Source of the DNA: Deinococcus marmoris DSM 12784 | GTDB lineage: Bacteria > Deinococcota > Deinococci > Deinococcales > Deinococcaceae | Direction: 5' to 3' | NCBI RefSeq assembly: GCF_000701405.1 | Contig: NZ_JNIV01000069.1 | Span: 1-24,176, forward strand | Length of the DNA stretch: 24,176 nucleotides | Shown here: piece after piece, positions 12,599-22,854 of the stretch | How the letters are laid out: each line of letters opens with the position of its first letter | How positions within the stretch are numbered: position 1 is the first letter of the stretch | Notes under the pieces: model-generated | Databases searched by the model: none | The model's input: only the letters and a program-made list of their open reading frames with translations | Told to the model about the DNA's origin: nothing | Made by a program: the position numbers and the translations under genes

Positions 12599-12672
12599 GT
12601 CAAACGGTCTGAAAATCTAACCGCAGGTGAACTGTCTGTGTTTCTGGCGGTCAGACCTTTGGACCGTTTGAC
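12599..12672 (+). repeat. Nested inverted repeats between rlmH and the GNAT gene
   Basis: GTCAAACGGTC (12599-12609) is exactly complementary to GACCGTTTGAC (12662-12672). Inside and overlapping it, GGTCTGA (12606-12612) matches TCAGACC (12651-12657), which is followed by TTT, and CCGC/GCGG can pair further in. The two outer stems share GGTC and exclude each other. It may be the rlmH terminator, an operator, or a switchable structure; it ends 13 bp before the GNAT -10. Confidence 0.6.
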
Positions 12673-12685
12673 CCCGCCCCTGTCC

Positions 12686-12691
12686 TAGACT
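12686..12691 (+). promoter_or_regulatory. -10 element (TAGACT) for the leaderless GNAT gene
   Basis: TAGACT is 7 nt before the GTG start at 12699; there is no SD. This fixes GTG 12699 as the start. Confidence 0.55.
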
Positions 12692-12698
12692 TCCCGCC

Positions 12699-13313
12699 GT
12701 GACCCCTGACGCTCCTGCCCCCGAAACCGAGTGGTTCCAGACGCCCACCCTGCGGGGACGACATGTCTTTTTAGAGGGTCTGGACGAATCGCACGCCGCC
12801 GACCTATGTGCCGGGGCGGACGACGAAACGGTGCGACTGCTGGCGCGGGGCGGCCCAGCCGAGGCCACGCCCGCTGCCTGGGCCGACTACATCGGGCGGC
12901 TCAATGCCCTGCCGAACCGGATCAATTTTGCCGTCTGTCTGCGAGAGAGTGGCGTATGCGTGGGCCGCATCAGCTACAGCGAGATCAGGTGGGCAGACCG
13001 CTGGACCGAAATCGGGACCATGCTGCTGCCCGCCGCGCAGGGCACCGCCGTGAACCCGGAAGCCAAGCTGCTACTGATGGCCCGCGCCTTTGAGGTGCTG
13101 GGCGCGGGCCGCGTTCATTTCAAGGTAGACAGCCGCAATGCCCGCAGCATCCGCGCCATGCACAAACTGGGCGCGGTACAGGAGGGCACGCTACGGCAGT
13201 ATCAGGTGGTTCCTGACGGCTTCGCCCGTGACAGCGTGGTGTTCAGCGTGTTGAGGGGCGAATGGCCCGCCGTGAAAGCTGGGCTGGAAGCCCGCGTCGC
13301 CTCACTGATCTGA
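12699..13313 (+). CDS. GNAT family N-acetyltransferase (RimJ/RimL-like)
   Basis: The 204-residue protein resembles acetyltransferases of the RimJ/RimL and spermidine-acetyltransferase type: LRGRHVFLEGLDESHAADL at the N-terminus, then GRISYSEIRWADRWTEIGTML, a helix with LLLMARAFEVLGAGRVHFKV, and the signature DSRNARSIRAMHKLGAVQEGTLRQ. These enzymes use acetyl-CoA to acetylate an amine on a protein N-terminus, polyamine, amino acid or antibiotic; the substrate cannot be inferred. The classical Q/RxxGxG/A loop is degenerate here (PAAQGTAV). GTG start fixed by the -10 at 12686. Confidence 0.85.
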   Translation: MTPDAPAPETEWFQTPTLRGRHVFLEGLDESHAADLCAGADDETVRLLARGGPAEATPAAWADYIGRLNALPNRINFAVCLRESGVCVGRISYSEIRWADRWTEIGTMLLPAAQGTAVNPEAKLLLMARAFEVLGAGRVHFKVDSRNARSIRAMHKLGAVQEGTLRQYQVVPDGFARDSVVFSVLRGEWPAVKAGLEARVASLI

Positions 13314-13380
13314 CCTCCCATCTGTCCAGGCTCCTCATCTGGATGAGCGCACCGCTAACGATTGACAAAGGAATGCCTGT

Positions 13381-13386
13381 TAGCCT
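13381..13386 (+). promoter_or_regulatory. -10 element (TAGCCT) for the secreted-protein gene
   Basis: TAGCCT lies 10 nt before the ATG at 13397. A TTGACA at 13362-13367 is close but spaced only 13 bp away, too short for an ordinary promoter, so the pairing is uncertain. Confidence 0.4.
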
Positions 13387-13396
13387 CATGGGCACT

Positions 13397-13858
13397 ATGC
13401 CCACGCCGCGCCCCGCCCTCGTTTCCATCCTTACCCTGAGTCTGCTGGGATCTTCCGCCTCCGCCCTGATCGTCCCCATGAGCGGCTGGGTACCGGTGAA
13501 CGGCAACGCCAACGTCTGGACCGACACCAGCGGGGCCTGTCTGCTGCGCGAGGAACGCTCCGGGCAGGCGTTCCCGGTGCTGGCCTCGCAGCAGGAGGCA
13601 CTGGCCTTTGCGGCCAAGCTGCGCGTGCAACTGAGCAAGTCGATGGGTCCGGTGGTGGTTCAGCCGGTGGACCGCGCTGGATTCTGGGCCGTGCTGGCCG
13701 CCTACGACTACAAGAAGGAGGACGCGACGTACAAGGTCTCGCAGCTCTATATCAACGACGCGGGAATCCTGCGGACCGTGACCGGCAGCAGCGCCGACGG
13801 CGAGAAGGGCGCGTGCGTGAACGCCATGCGCGAATTTATCCGCTATCTGGCAGATTGA
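13397..13858 (+). CDS. Secreted protein of unknown function
   Basis: The 153-residue product has a short signal peptide (MPTPRPALVSILTLSLLGSS, cleavage near SASA-LI) and a mature part with two cysteines, in SGACLLREE and KGACVNAMREF, which could form a disulfide outside the cytoplasm. The rest is alternating strand and helix (VVVQPVDRAGFWAVLAAYDY, SQLYINDAGILRTVTG) with no recognised motif. The frame is open back to 13262, but ATG 13397 follows a -10-like hexamer and begins the signal peptide; ATG 13388 is the alternative. It could be monocistronic. The stop codon lies within a 13-bp direct repeat. Confidence 0.7.
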   Translation: MPTPRPALVSILTLSLLGSSASALIVPMSGWVPVNGNANVWTDTSGACLLREERSGQAFPVLASQQEALAFAAKLRVQLSKSMGPVVVQPVDRAGFWAVLAAYDYKKEDATYKVSQLYINDAGILRTVTGSSADGEKGACVNAMREFIRYLAD

Positions 13859-13877
13859 GGGCTTGCAGATTGAGGGC
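13850..13877 (+). repeat. 13-bp direct repeat spanning the stop codon
   Basis: GCAGATTGAGGGC occurs at 13850-13862 and 13865-13877, a period of 15 bp. The first copy contains the TGA of the secreted-protein gene. Confidence 0.85.
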
Positions 13878-13937
13878 AGACGGGTGGCCGGGATCTGCTG
13901 GCAGAACTGAGGACCGGGCCGCCCAGCGCCCGCGTGC

Positions 13938-13943
13938 TACCCT
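13938..13943 (+). promoter_or_regulatory. -10 element (TACCCT) ahead of the mraY leader ORF
   Basis: TACCCT lies 6 nt before an in-frame TTG (13950) and 9 nt before the ATG (13953) of a mini-ORF that overlaps mraY. Confidence 0.4.
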
Positions 13944-13952
13944 CGCCAATTG

Positions 13953-14011
13953 ATGTGTGAACAACATTTGCCCCCCCTTCCTGTGTCAAGTGCCGACTTG
14001 AGGACACAGCC

Positions 14012-14015
<4 letters not shown>
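13953..14015 (+). CDS. 20-aa mini-ORF overlapping the mraY start
   Basis: The [23 protein letters not shown] runs from ATG 13953 (or TTG 13950) to TGA 14013-14015, which overlaps the mraY ATG by ATGA. A -10-like TACCCT sits just upstream, in the position expected for a leaderless start. The peptide has no features of a stable protein. A role as a coupled leader peptide is the more likely reading, if it is translated at all. Confidence 0.35.
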
Positions 14016-14929
<914 letters not shown>

Positions 14930-14962
14930 TGAAAGGCGTCCCGTTCTCTATTCACAGATTCC

Positions 14963-15904
14963 ATGCTTGACAGTCTCCCCCATCTGCTTGCCCGCCGCGC
15001 CCATCTGCCCGCGCAGGGCACCACCTTCTACCGGGGCGTCCACACCACCGAAACTGCCGGGGAATTCGCTCTGGACGTGACCGGGGACGTCGGGGTGCTG
15101 AGTCTGTACGCTGATCTCTCGCCGGAGGAAGAGGCAGAATTAGCTGAGGCTTGTGGCAAGGCGGCGGGGCTGGCGGGCATCTATCTCAAACGCCGCCCCC
15201 CCGAAGCGCGGCACGCGGCGAATGTGGAGCGGGACTGGCTCTCACCCCCTGATCCCGTCTGGGGCGAGGCGCGGGGGGAAGTCACGGCGTTGGAAAACGG
15301 CGTGCCCTTCCTGATCCGCCCCGGCGCGGACCTGAGCATCGGCCTGTTCGCGGACGCCCGCCCAGCGCGGCAGTGGGTCCGGCAGCACGCCCCGGCGCGG
15401 GTGCTGAACGCCTTCGCCTACACCTGCGGTTTTGGCGTGAATGCCTCGCACGGCGGCGCGGAGGCCGTCAAGAACGTGGACCTGTCGCGCAAGGTGCTGG
15501 CCTGGGGGCAGGAGAACTACGCGCTGAGCGGCCTGAATGCCCCCGACGAGGACTTCCTGTACGGCGACGTATTCGACTGGTTCCGGCGGCTGGAACGGCG
15601 CGGTGAGACCTTTGATCTGGTGATTCTGGACCCTCCCAGCTTTGCGCGGGGCAGGGCTGAAGTCTGGCGCGCGGAGCGGGATTACGGGCGGCTGGCAGCG
15701 CTGGCGGCGGCGGTGACCGCGCCGGGCGGGCAGATCATGACGCTGGTGAACCACGCGGGCGTCTCCCCGGCCAGCTTTGAGCGCATGGTCCGGCTGGGTT
15801 TAGAGGGAACCGGGCGACGGGGCCGCGCCGCAGAAAGCCTGGGCGCAGGCGAGGACTTTCCGGGGGCCACGCACCTGAAAGCGGTGGTGTGGGCGCTGGA
15901 CTGA
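14963..15904 (+). CDS. Class I SAM-dependent rRNA methyltransferase (RlmI/RlmK-like)
   Basis: The 313-residue protein has an N-terminal RNA-binding-like domain ([47 protein letters not shown]) and a Rossmann methyltransferase domain: motif [40 protein letters not shown], and the catalytic [12 protein letters not shown] followed by [14 protein letters not shown]. This is the pattern of cytosine-C5 or related 23S rRNA methylases of the RlmI group, but the N-terminal PUA domain of E. coli RlmI is shorter or absent, so the exact site modified is unknown. It starts 33 nt after mraY with no clear SD; a 13-codon GTG ORF (14929-14970) bridges the gap. Confidence 0.85.
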   Translation: MLDSLPHLLARRAHLPAQGTTFYRGVHTTETAGEFALDVTGDVGVLSLYADLSPEEEAELAEACGKAAGLAGIYLKRRPPEARHAANVERDWLSPPDPVWGEARGEVTALENGVPFLIRPGADLSIGLFADARPARQWVRQHAPARVLNAFAYTCGFGVNASHGGAEAVKNVDLSRKVLAWGQENYALSGLNAPDEDFLYGDVFDWFRRLERRGETFDLVILDPPSFARGRAEVWRAERDYGRLAALAAAVTAPGGQIMTLVNHAGVSPASFERMVRLGLEGTGRRGRAAESLGAGEDFPGATHLKAVVWALD

Positions 15905-15911
15905 GTGCCGA

Positions 15912-16133
15912 TCAGGTTTCTTCGGGCAGGCGGAAGGGGGCCAGTTTGCCCGCCGCGAAACTACAGATCAGGTCACCCAGGGCAATGTCCTCGCTCATGG
16001 CCTCGTAGACGGTAAAACGGATGACCTCGCCCGCCTCCACGCGGCGCAGCACATTCAGCGTGACCCAGCCGCTGACGGTGATCTCGCCGTAGGTCATGCT
16101 GAAGAATTCGGTGGCGTCGGGCGGACTGGACAT
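15912..16133 (-). CDS. Small conserved-looking protein of unknown function (73 aa)
   Basis: The 73-residue product (MSSPPDATEFFSMTYGEI at the start) has predicted beta strands (ITVSGWVTLNVLRRV, EVIRFTVYEAM), an acidic middle and a hydrophobic helix (GDLICSFAAGKL). No family was recognised. The ATG at 16133 is preceded by GAAGG and by TATCTT 6 nt upstream, so both leaderless and SD reading point to the same codon. It converges on the methyltransferase gene with only 7 nt between stops and diverges from the bacilliredoxin fusion gene. Confidence 0.65.
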   Translation of the reverse strand: MSSPPDATEFFSMTYGEITVSGWVTLNVLRRVEAGEVIRFTVYEAMSEDIALGDLICSFAAGKLAPFRLPEET

Positions 16134-16139
16134 CCTTCA

Positions 16140-16145
16140 AAGATA
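16140..16145 (-). promoter_or_regulatory. -10 element (TATCTT) of the 73-aa gene
   Basis: TATCTT on the minus strand is 6 nt before the ATG at 16133. Confidence 0.5.
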
Positions 16146-16252
16146 GTGCGGCCCCCGCTTTTTCGCCCCGTACGCCCGGCCCACCCCCCCCCAATATGCC
16201 GAATTCCACCCCCACTTGTGGGCCGCCTCACTTCGTTTTGTAAAGCGGCGGG

Positions 16253-16258
16253 TATGCT
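16253..16258 (+). promoter_or_regulatory. -10 element (TATGCT) for the leaderless bacilliredoxin fusion gene
   Basis: TATGCT is 6 nt before the ATG at 16265; no SD precedes it. Confidence 0.6.
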
Positions 16259-16264
16259 GGGGGT

Positions 16265-16906
<642 letters not shown>

Positions 16907-16911
16907 ATCGA

Positions 16912-16962
16912 GGGCAACACAAAGAGCGCCGGGCAGTGTGTCCGGCGCTCTTTGTGTTGCCC
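16912..16962. terminator. Bidirectional terminator between the bacilliredoxin fusion gene and ohr
   Basis: A perfect 21-bp stem (16912-16932 with 16942-16962) has a 9-nt loop. The arms hold AAAGAGCGCCGG and CCGGCGCTCTTT, so a short T run is read out on either strand. It lies between convergent genes. Confidence 0.9.
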
Positions 16963-16964
16963 GC

Positions 16965-17381
16965 TTACTTGACGCTGAGGCGCACGTCCACGTTGTTGCG
17001 CGTGGCGGCGCTGTAGGGGCAGACCTCGTGGGCCGCCTTCATCAGGTCCATGGCCTGTTTTTCGTCCATGCCGGGAAAGTGGCCCTGGAGTTCCACGTCC
17101 AGCGCAAAGGCTCCGGTGTCATTGCTCAGGCCCACCATCGCCGTGATGGTCTGATCGCCGGGCAACTTGATCTTGTCGCGGCGGGACACGACGCCCAGCG
17201 CGCCCTGAAAGCACGCCGCGTAGCCAGCGGCGAACAGTTGCTCGGGGTTGGTGCCGGGGCCGTCGTCGCCGCCCATGCCCCTGGGCACGCTGAGGTTCAG
17301 GTCGATGCGTCCGTCGTCGCTCTTGGTGTGTCCTGCGCGTCCGCCAGTGGCGGTGGCCTGTGCTGTATAGAGGTTACTCAC
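16965..17381 (-). CDS. ohr: Organic hydroperoxide resistance protein Ohr (OsmC family)
   Basis: Ohr is a cytoplasmic thiol peroxidase that reduces organic hydroperoxides with a reactive cysteine pair. The 138-residue protein has the full signature: GGRAGHTKSDDGRIDLNLSV, TNPEQLFAAGYAACFQGAL with Cys57, and HEVCPYSAATRNNVDVRL with Cys121. Length is normal. GTG at 17381 gives the family's usual N-terminus (MSNLYTAQATATGG). A longer frame back to 17546 adds an arginine-rich stretch with no family match and is rejected. Upstream, CATTCT sits 6 nt before the GTG and may be a -10 for leaderless start; TGAGG is also near. No ohrR gene is in the window. Confidence 0.93.
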   Translation of the reverse strand: MSNLYTAQATATGGRAGHTKSDDGRIDLNLSVPRGMGGDDGPGTNPEQLFAAGYAACFQGALGVVSRRDKIKLPGDQTITAMVGLSNDTGAFALDVELQGHFPGMDEKQAMDLMKAAHEVCPYSAATRNNVDVRLSVK

Positions 17382-17499
17382 GGCCTCAGAATGCCACAGA
17401 GCCTGGATGTCAAAAGGAAGCCGTCTGGACTTGAAACCCCCTCCGCAGGGGAAAGGGGTCAGGGGTGGATGGTACAGCTCGGAACGAGAGGGTTCGCTG

Positions 17500-19092
<1,593 letters not shown>

Positions 19093-19226
19093 GGGATGTT
19101 CCTCCAGTAAGTGAGTACGCGGTGAGTCGGGGTGAAGTTCCCCGGACGCGGTCAAGGGCAAAAGACGAGGCGGGAAAGTGAAATTTTCAACGCCTGTAAG
19201 CGGGGAGTAAGAGGGTCTGGGGTGTT

Positions 19227-19337
19227 ATGGGCTTCATTCTCAGTGCCGCACTCCTCTTCACGCTCCTCACCGCCCAGCTTCCCGATCATTCAGCCCACCG
19301 CCTGCCCTCGACTCTGCCCCCGGGACCCTGCCCATGA
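19227..19337 (+). CDS. 36-aa hydrophobic mini-ORF overlapping the next gene
   Basis: ATG 19227 opens MGFILSAALLFTLLTAQ followed by a Pro/His/Ser-rich tail ending GPCP. Its TGA overlaps the ATG of the next gene by ATGA. The N-terminus resembles a short membrane span or signal-like peptide. GGGG lies 5-6 nt upstream as a weak SD; no TANNNT is present at the leaderless distance. It has the same position as the mini-ORFs before mraY and the membrane gene at 11975, and the next gene has no SD of its own, so coupling would explain how it starts. Confidence 0.45.
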   Translation: MGFILSAALLFTLLTAQLPDHSAHRLPSTLPPGPCP

Positions 19338-20215
19338 CTGAATCCCCCACCCTGCCGCCGCCAACCGCCCCGCCTCCCCTGCCCCTGGACCGCGTGATCT
19401 ACGCGGACCTGTGTACCGACCATTACCCCTGGACCGAGATCATGCTGGACCTGGAGACCCGCCAGGCCGCAGGCTTCAGCGGCGTGCTGGACGCCGTGCA
19501 GGGAGACCGCTGGGCACGTTTTGTATGGGTGCGGGGGCAGTGCCTGGGCGGCTTCACGGGCGGCGGGCAGGCGGTGACCTGGGACGTGACCCACGGCGGC
19601 CTGCCGCGCGCCCGAGTGCGTCTGGGCGAGTGTTCGCCGCCTGTGGGCGCGGTGGTCTGGACCAGCCGCGCGGCGCGGGCGGGAGCGCTGGCTGGACGCT
19701 GGCCCGACACGCAACTGATCCTCAAGCGCGAGCAGTTCTACGGTCTGGTGGTCTCGGAGGAGCTGTGCAGCGTGTGGGAATCGGGGCAGGTGTTGGCCGG
19801 ACACCTGCCGGACGACGGCGCGCTGTGTGTGGCCTACTCGCCCAACACGGCAGAGAACCGTGAGCAGTTGCTCCAGTTCTGGCGTCATCTACTGGCCGCC
19901 GTTCACAGCAACGTTTCGCTGGATGAGGTCTGGCAGCAGACCTGCGTGCGCCTGAGCGCCGAGCATCCCTGCCTGGACCCCTTCGTGCGTGAGGTCACGC
20001 TGCGCGGCGGCGTCCTGAACATCGATCCGAGTGTGGCTGTCGGAGAATTCCGCCCAGCGCTGCAAACGGCGCTGCGGGTGGCCCTGATGACCCTGGGCGT
20101 CAGTCTGGACGATCTGGCACTGGGTGACCTGCCGAACCGCCCTGAATGGGCCGCCGCCGGACTGGGCGGCCCGGTGGCGGGGGCCGCTTCACAGCGCCGT
20201 CAGGTGGGCCGGTGA
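19334..20215 (+). CDS. Unknown protein with two DUF4388-like (PatA N-terminal-like) half repeats
   Basis: The 293-residue product has a Pro-rich start, then FSGVLDAVQGDRWARFVWV with RGQCLGGF (residues 48-74), echoed at 135-160 by FYGLVVSEELCSVWESGQVLAGHL. Both show F-x-G-V/L, a strand, W, G-Q-x-L-G/A-G. This resembles the DUF4388 domain found in regulatory proteins such as PatA and in gliding-motility or GTPase-linked modules, but the match is weak and made by eye. The C-terminal 120 residues are helical and unrecognised. It overlaps the mini-ORF before it (ATGA) and the gene after it (GTGA). Likely a cytoplasmic adaptor or sensor in this operon. Confidence 0.6.
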   Translation: MTESPTLPPPTAPPPLPLDRVIYADLCTDHYPWTEIMLDLETRQAAGFSGVLDAVQGDRWARFVWVRGQCLGGFTGGGQAVTWDVTHGGLPRARVRLGECSPPVGAVVWTSRAARAGALAGRWPDTQLILKREQFYGLVVSEELCSVWESGQVLAGHLPDDGALCVAYSPNTAENREQLLQFWRHLLAAVHSNVSLDEVWQQTCVRLSAEHPCLDPFVREVTLRGGVLNIDPSVAVGEFRPALQTALRVALMTLGVSLDDLALGDLPNRPEWAAAGLGGPVAGAASQRRQVGR

Positions 20216-20628
20216 ACGCTGCTGGACGGGCGCTGACGTGGCCCGACGGCCTGCGCGCCGAGATGGCCCTGCCGTTTGCGCTGTGGCGCACACTGGACCT
20301 GATCGACGGCACGCGCGACGCCGCCGAGGTGGCCCGCCTGGCCGGACTGAGCGCCCCCGAACTGCGCCGCAAACTGCACGAGGCGCAGGGGTGGATTACC
20401 CGCGCCGAGGACCACCAGCGCCCGGTGACGGACGAGGCGGCCCGGCAGGTCACCCAGTGCCTGACCCAGGTGGTTGGCCCGGTGGCCGAACTGATGGTGG
20501 AAGAAATTCTCGAGGACCTGGGGGGGGCCGCCACCCTGAGCGCCCTGCTCTCGGGTTTGACCGCCGAACTGACCCCGGAACAGACGGGGCGTTTCGCCGG
20601 ACATCTGCGCTCCCAGGGGCTGGCATGA
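20212..20628 (+). CDS. Small protein with winged-helix-like N-terminus and DUF8082-like C-terminus
   Basis: The 138-residue product begins at GTG 20212, which overlaps the upstream TGA. Residues 20-65 (PFALWRTLDLIDGTRDAAEV then ARLAGLSAPELRRKLHEAQGW) look like the small winged-helix unit often attached to DUF4388 proteins. Residues 76-137 (VTQCLTQVVGPVAELMVEEI, LTPEQTGRFAGHL) resemble the DUF8082 tail that follows bacterial Ser/Thr kinases and response regulators (pattern G-P-x-A-x-x-x-V and a final helix). The assignment is tentative. The pairing with a DUF4388-like neighbour supports a signalling role. A frame open to 20146 is rejected in favour of the overlapping GTG. Stop overlaps the next ORF (ATGA). 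Confidence 0.6.
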   Translation: MNAAGRALTWPDGLRAEMALPFALWRTLDLIDGTRDAAEVARLAGLSAPELRRKLHEAQGWITRAEDHQRPVTDEAARQVTQCLTQVVGPVAELMVEEILEDLGGAATLSALLSGLTAELTPEQTGRFAGHLRSQGLA

Positions 20629-20678
20629 ATACAGGAGCTGGCATGAGTACAGGGGCTGGCATGAATCTGGGAACCGGT
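20613..20678 (+). repeat. Tandem 18-bp units, each carrying an SD and an ATG
   Basis: Starting at ATG 20625, three 18-bp units (20625-20642, 20643-20660, 20661-20678) read MNTGAG, MSTGAG, MNLGTG. Each ATG is preceded by AGGGGCTGGC or AGGAGCTGGC, that is, an SD with 5-nt spacing; the third unit has diverged. Confidence 0.8.
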
Positions 20679-20852
20679 TCAGAAACCGGCACGAGACCGG
20701 GACCAGACCCGCGAAGACCGGCGCAACGACACACAGGGCGAAAAACGATCAAAAGCAGGGCAAACAGTGCAAGGCGGTCAGCAGAGCTGCGCCGTGAGGA
20801 ACCGCGCAACACCGTGCAGGGCCGGGCAGCGGCGGGAGGGGGCCAACCATGA
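20625..20852 (+). CDS. 75-aa Gly-rich/basic small ORF bridging two operon genes
   Basis: ATG 20625 overlaps the upstream TGA, and the ORF's own TGA overlaps the ATG of the HAMP-protein gene at 20849. The product begins with a Gly/Thr/Met repeat made by three 18-bp units, then turns strongly basic (RRPAQRHTGRKTIKSRAN, RRSAELRREEPR) with no hydrophobic core. Its low complexity argues against a folded enzyme; it could bind nucleic acid or membranes, or exist only to carry ribosomes to the next gene. In-frame ATGs at 20643 and 20661 each have an SD, so the start is ambiguous. Confidence 0.45.
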   Translation: MNTGAGMSTGAGMNLGTGSETGTRPGPDPRRPAQRHTGRKTIKSRANSARRSAELRREEPRNTVQGRAAAGGGQP

Positions 20853-22315
20853 AATACACCGTGACCATTCAGCAACCCGTGCAGGCCGAACGTCGGCGCG
20901 GTCTGGAACAGCAACTGAGTGAGCGCTTCAACCTCAGCGCCGAGCAGGCCGGGCGGCTGTCTGGACGCCGCACCGGACGCCTGATGAAGCCCACCAGCCG
21001 CGCCCGCGCCGAACTGTTGCTGGACGTGTTTCAGTTGGCCGGGGCGGCGGTGGCTCTGGAAGAGGTTCAGGAAGAGACCCAGATGATCAACGAGCCGTTC
21101 CAGGGTCTGGCCGCCTCGCCCGCCACGCCCTTTGCCCGGAATGACGCCCCGGACGAGGCGTTCCTGGCCCCCTCGATGCCCGCGCCTGCCTGGCCCGGTT
21201 CGCCGGAAAGCAGCCCCGCCTCCCCCTTCGGCAGCATGTCCGCCTCCGTGGTCACCAACGATCCCTTTTCCACGGCGGCCTTCGGGGGCAGCTCCGCCCA
21301 GTTTTCGGGCGGGTCAGTGGCGGTGGCCTCGCCCCTGACCAGCATGGACACGGCGCTGGGCCAGACTTTCGGCGGCGCGTCCCCCACCTCCGACATGCCG
21401 CCCAGCGACGTCTGGTCAGACTTCACGGGCGCGCTGACCATGACCGACGCCACGGCCACGCCGGCTGCACCGTCCTCCGGGATGGGCAACGCCGTGACGA
21501 TGGTGCCGGTGGTCCTTCCCGCCGGGACCGGGGAGGCCGAATCCAAGGGACCGCGCCGCAGCCTGACGCGTCAGCTCACGCTGGGCACGCTGGCCCCGCT
21601 GGCCCTGTCGAGCGCCGTAACGCTGGGGCTGCTGGCCGTGGTGCTGCCCGCCGTGCAGCGTCAGGCCGCGCAGGGGCAGGCCCAGACGCTGGCCGCCGCC
21701 GTGGGGGCCAACCTGGGCAGTGGGCAGCAGCTCGGTGCCCAGCTCAGCGCGCTGGCGGCCACGCCGGGAGTGGGCTTCGTGCGGGCCGAGTTGCCCGGCG
21801 GCCAGACCACGCTGCGCGCCCAGGATGCGGGGGTGACCAGCCAGAACAGGGAACTGTCGGCCTGGCTGGGCAGCCACCCCAACGGCGGCACGCTGAAACT
21901 GGGCAGCACCCAGTACGTGATAGCGCAGGCCACCTTCCGCAAGAACGCGGCGGGCAAGGCAGAGGTCATTCCGGTGGGGGCCGCCCAGGACACGCCCGTG
22001 CTGCGGCAGGTGGTGGTGGGCGTCCCGAACACCCAGGCCAGTTCTGCCCTGCGGACCGCGCTGCTGCTGGTGCTGCTGGCGGCGCTGCTGGGTCTGGCTC
22101 TGGGGGGCTGGCTGGCCAGCCGCGCGGCCCGGCAGATCACCCGGCCCATCGAGCGGCTGGTCAAGGCCGCCGACGCCATCAGCATGGGCGACCTGTCACG
22201 CCCGGTCCACGCCGATCAGAACGACGAAATCGGGGACCTGTCGCAGGCGCTGGAGCGGATGCGCCAGAGCCTGGAAGCCGCGATGGAACGCCTACGCCGC
22301 CGCCGCAAGACCTGA
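20849..22315 (+). CDS. Two-TM HAMP-domain receptor-like protein without an output domain
   Basis: The 488-residue protein has four parts. Residues 1-76 are a compact cytoplasmic domain (YTVTIQQPVQAERRRGLEQ, SGRRTGRLMKPTSRARAELL), not recognised. Residues 78-235 are a disordered Ser/Pro/Ala/Met-rich linker. TM1 (about 246-268) and TM2 (401-424) enclose an external domain of about 130 residues. A HAMP domain follows (QITRPIERLVKAADAISMGD, DEIGDLSQALERMRQSLEAA), and the protein ends 12 residues later with RLRRRRKT. HAMP domains normally pass signals to a kinase, cyclase or MCP domain; none is present. GGGAGGGGG lies before the ATG, which overlaps the previous stop. A hairpin terminator follows. 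Confidence 0.85.
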   Translation: MKYTVTIQQPVQAERRRGLEQQLSERFNLSAEQAGRLSGRRTGRLMKPTSRARAELLLDVFQLAGAAVALEEVQEETQMINEPFQGLAASPATPFARNDAPDEAFLAPSMPAPAWPGSPESSPASPFGSMSASVVTNDPFSTAAFGGSSAQFSGGSVAVASPLTSMDTALGQTFGGASPTSDMPPSDVWSDFTGALTMTDATATPAAPSSGMGNAVTMVPVVLPAGTGEAESKGPRRSLTRQLTLGTLAPLALSSAVTLGLLAVVLPAVQRQAAQGQAQTLAAAVGANLGSGQQLGAQLSALAATPGVGFVRAELPGGQTTLRAQDAGVTSQNRELSAWLGSHPNGGTLKLGSTQYVIAQATFRKNAAGKAEVIPVGAAQDTPVLRQVVVGVPNTQASSALRTALLLVLLAALLGLALGGWLASRAARQITRPIERLVKAADAISMGDLSRPVHADQNDEIGDLSQALERMRQSLEAAMERLRRRRKT

Positions 22316-22327
22316 GCGCACAGCAGA

Positions 22328-22362
22328 AGAGGGGGCCGGAGATCAACACTCCGGTCCCCTCT
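22328..22362. terminator. Terminator after the HAMP-protein gene
   Basis: AGAGGGGGCCGGA (22328-22340) pairs with TCCGGTCCCCTCT (22350-22362) over 13 positions with one G-U, loop of 9 nt. It lies between convergent genes. Confidence 0.75.
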
Positions 22363-22398
22363 CTGCACAGATTCTCTACTCTCTGCGCTTAACCTGAT

Positions 22399-22854
22399 TC
22401 AGTCGGGCTTCATGCTGTGCTTCAGATCACGGATCTGATCGTGGCTGGTCTTGACCTGGGCATACTGGCCGTCCACGAAGGACCGCAGATCGGCGGGCAA
22501 TTCCGCGTCGTTCATCACGTCCTGATAGTTCTGGATGGCCACGTCCTCGCCGCGCTCGGCCTCGGCCACCACGGCGTAGTCGCCCTTGCCCGTCACGGCG
22601 TCGCGAACATTCAGCCAGGTGCGGTGCAGGGCCGCGCCCACGCTGCCGCCCTTGTCGGCGTCGCCGCCCATGCCCTGAATCTTCGCGGCGACCTCGCCCG
22701 CAAGCGTGGCACGCTGCTGGCTGCGCTCGGTGAACAGGGTTTTCAGGTCAGGGGCATCGGCGTGATCGGCGGCCTGGGCAAATCCCTTCTCACCGTCGCG
22801 CAGGGTGCCCAGCAGGTATTGCAGTTTGTCGATGGCCTGTTCGTTGTTCATCAT
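22399..22854 (-). CDS. PA2169-like four-helix-bundle protein (DUF2383)
   Basis: The 151-residue product starts MMNNEQAIDKLQYLLGTLRD and continues through four amphipathic helices, with the features of the ferritin-like DUF2383/PA2169 group: N-terminal LxxLLxTLRDGEKGFxxAA, RSQQRATLAGEVAAKIQ, and WLNVRDAVTGKGDYAVVAEA. The final helices carry YAQVKTSHDQIRDLKHSM. Proteins of this group are often stress-induced, but no reaction has been firmly assigned. Acidic and His residues could bind metal; this is inference. AGGGGAG lies about 7 nt before the first ATG; the second ATG (22851) is an alternative start. Confidence 0.85.
   Translation of the reverse strand: MMNNEQAIDKLQYLLGTLRDGEKGFAQAADHADAPDLKTLFTERSQQRATLAGEVAAKIQGMGGDADKGGSVGAALHRTWLNVRDAVTGKGDYAVVAEAERGEDVAIQNYQDVMNDAELPADLRSFVDGQYAQVKTSHDQIRDLKHSMKPD

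Noticed and set aside
17431..17470. GC-rich short repeat-like sequence upstream of ohr
   Set aside because: CCCCT/AGGGG can form a small hairpin and the segment looks like a dispersed repeat, but no second copy is in the window, so nothing can be supported.
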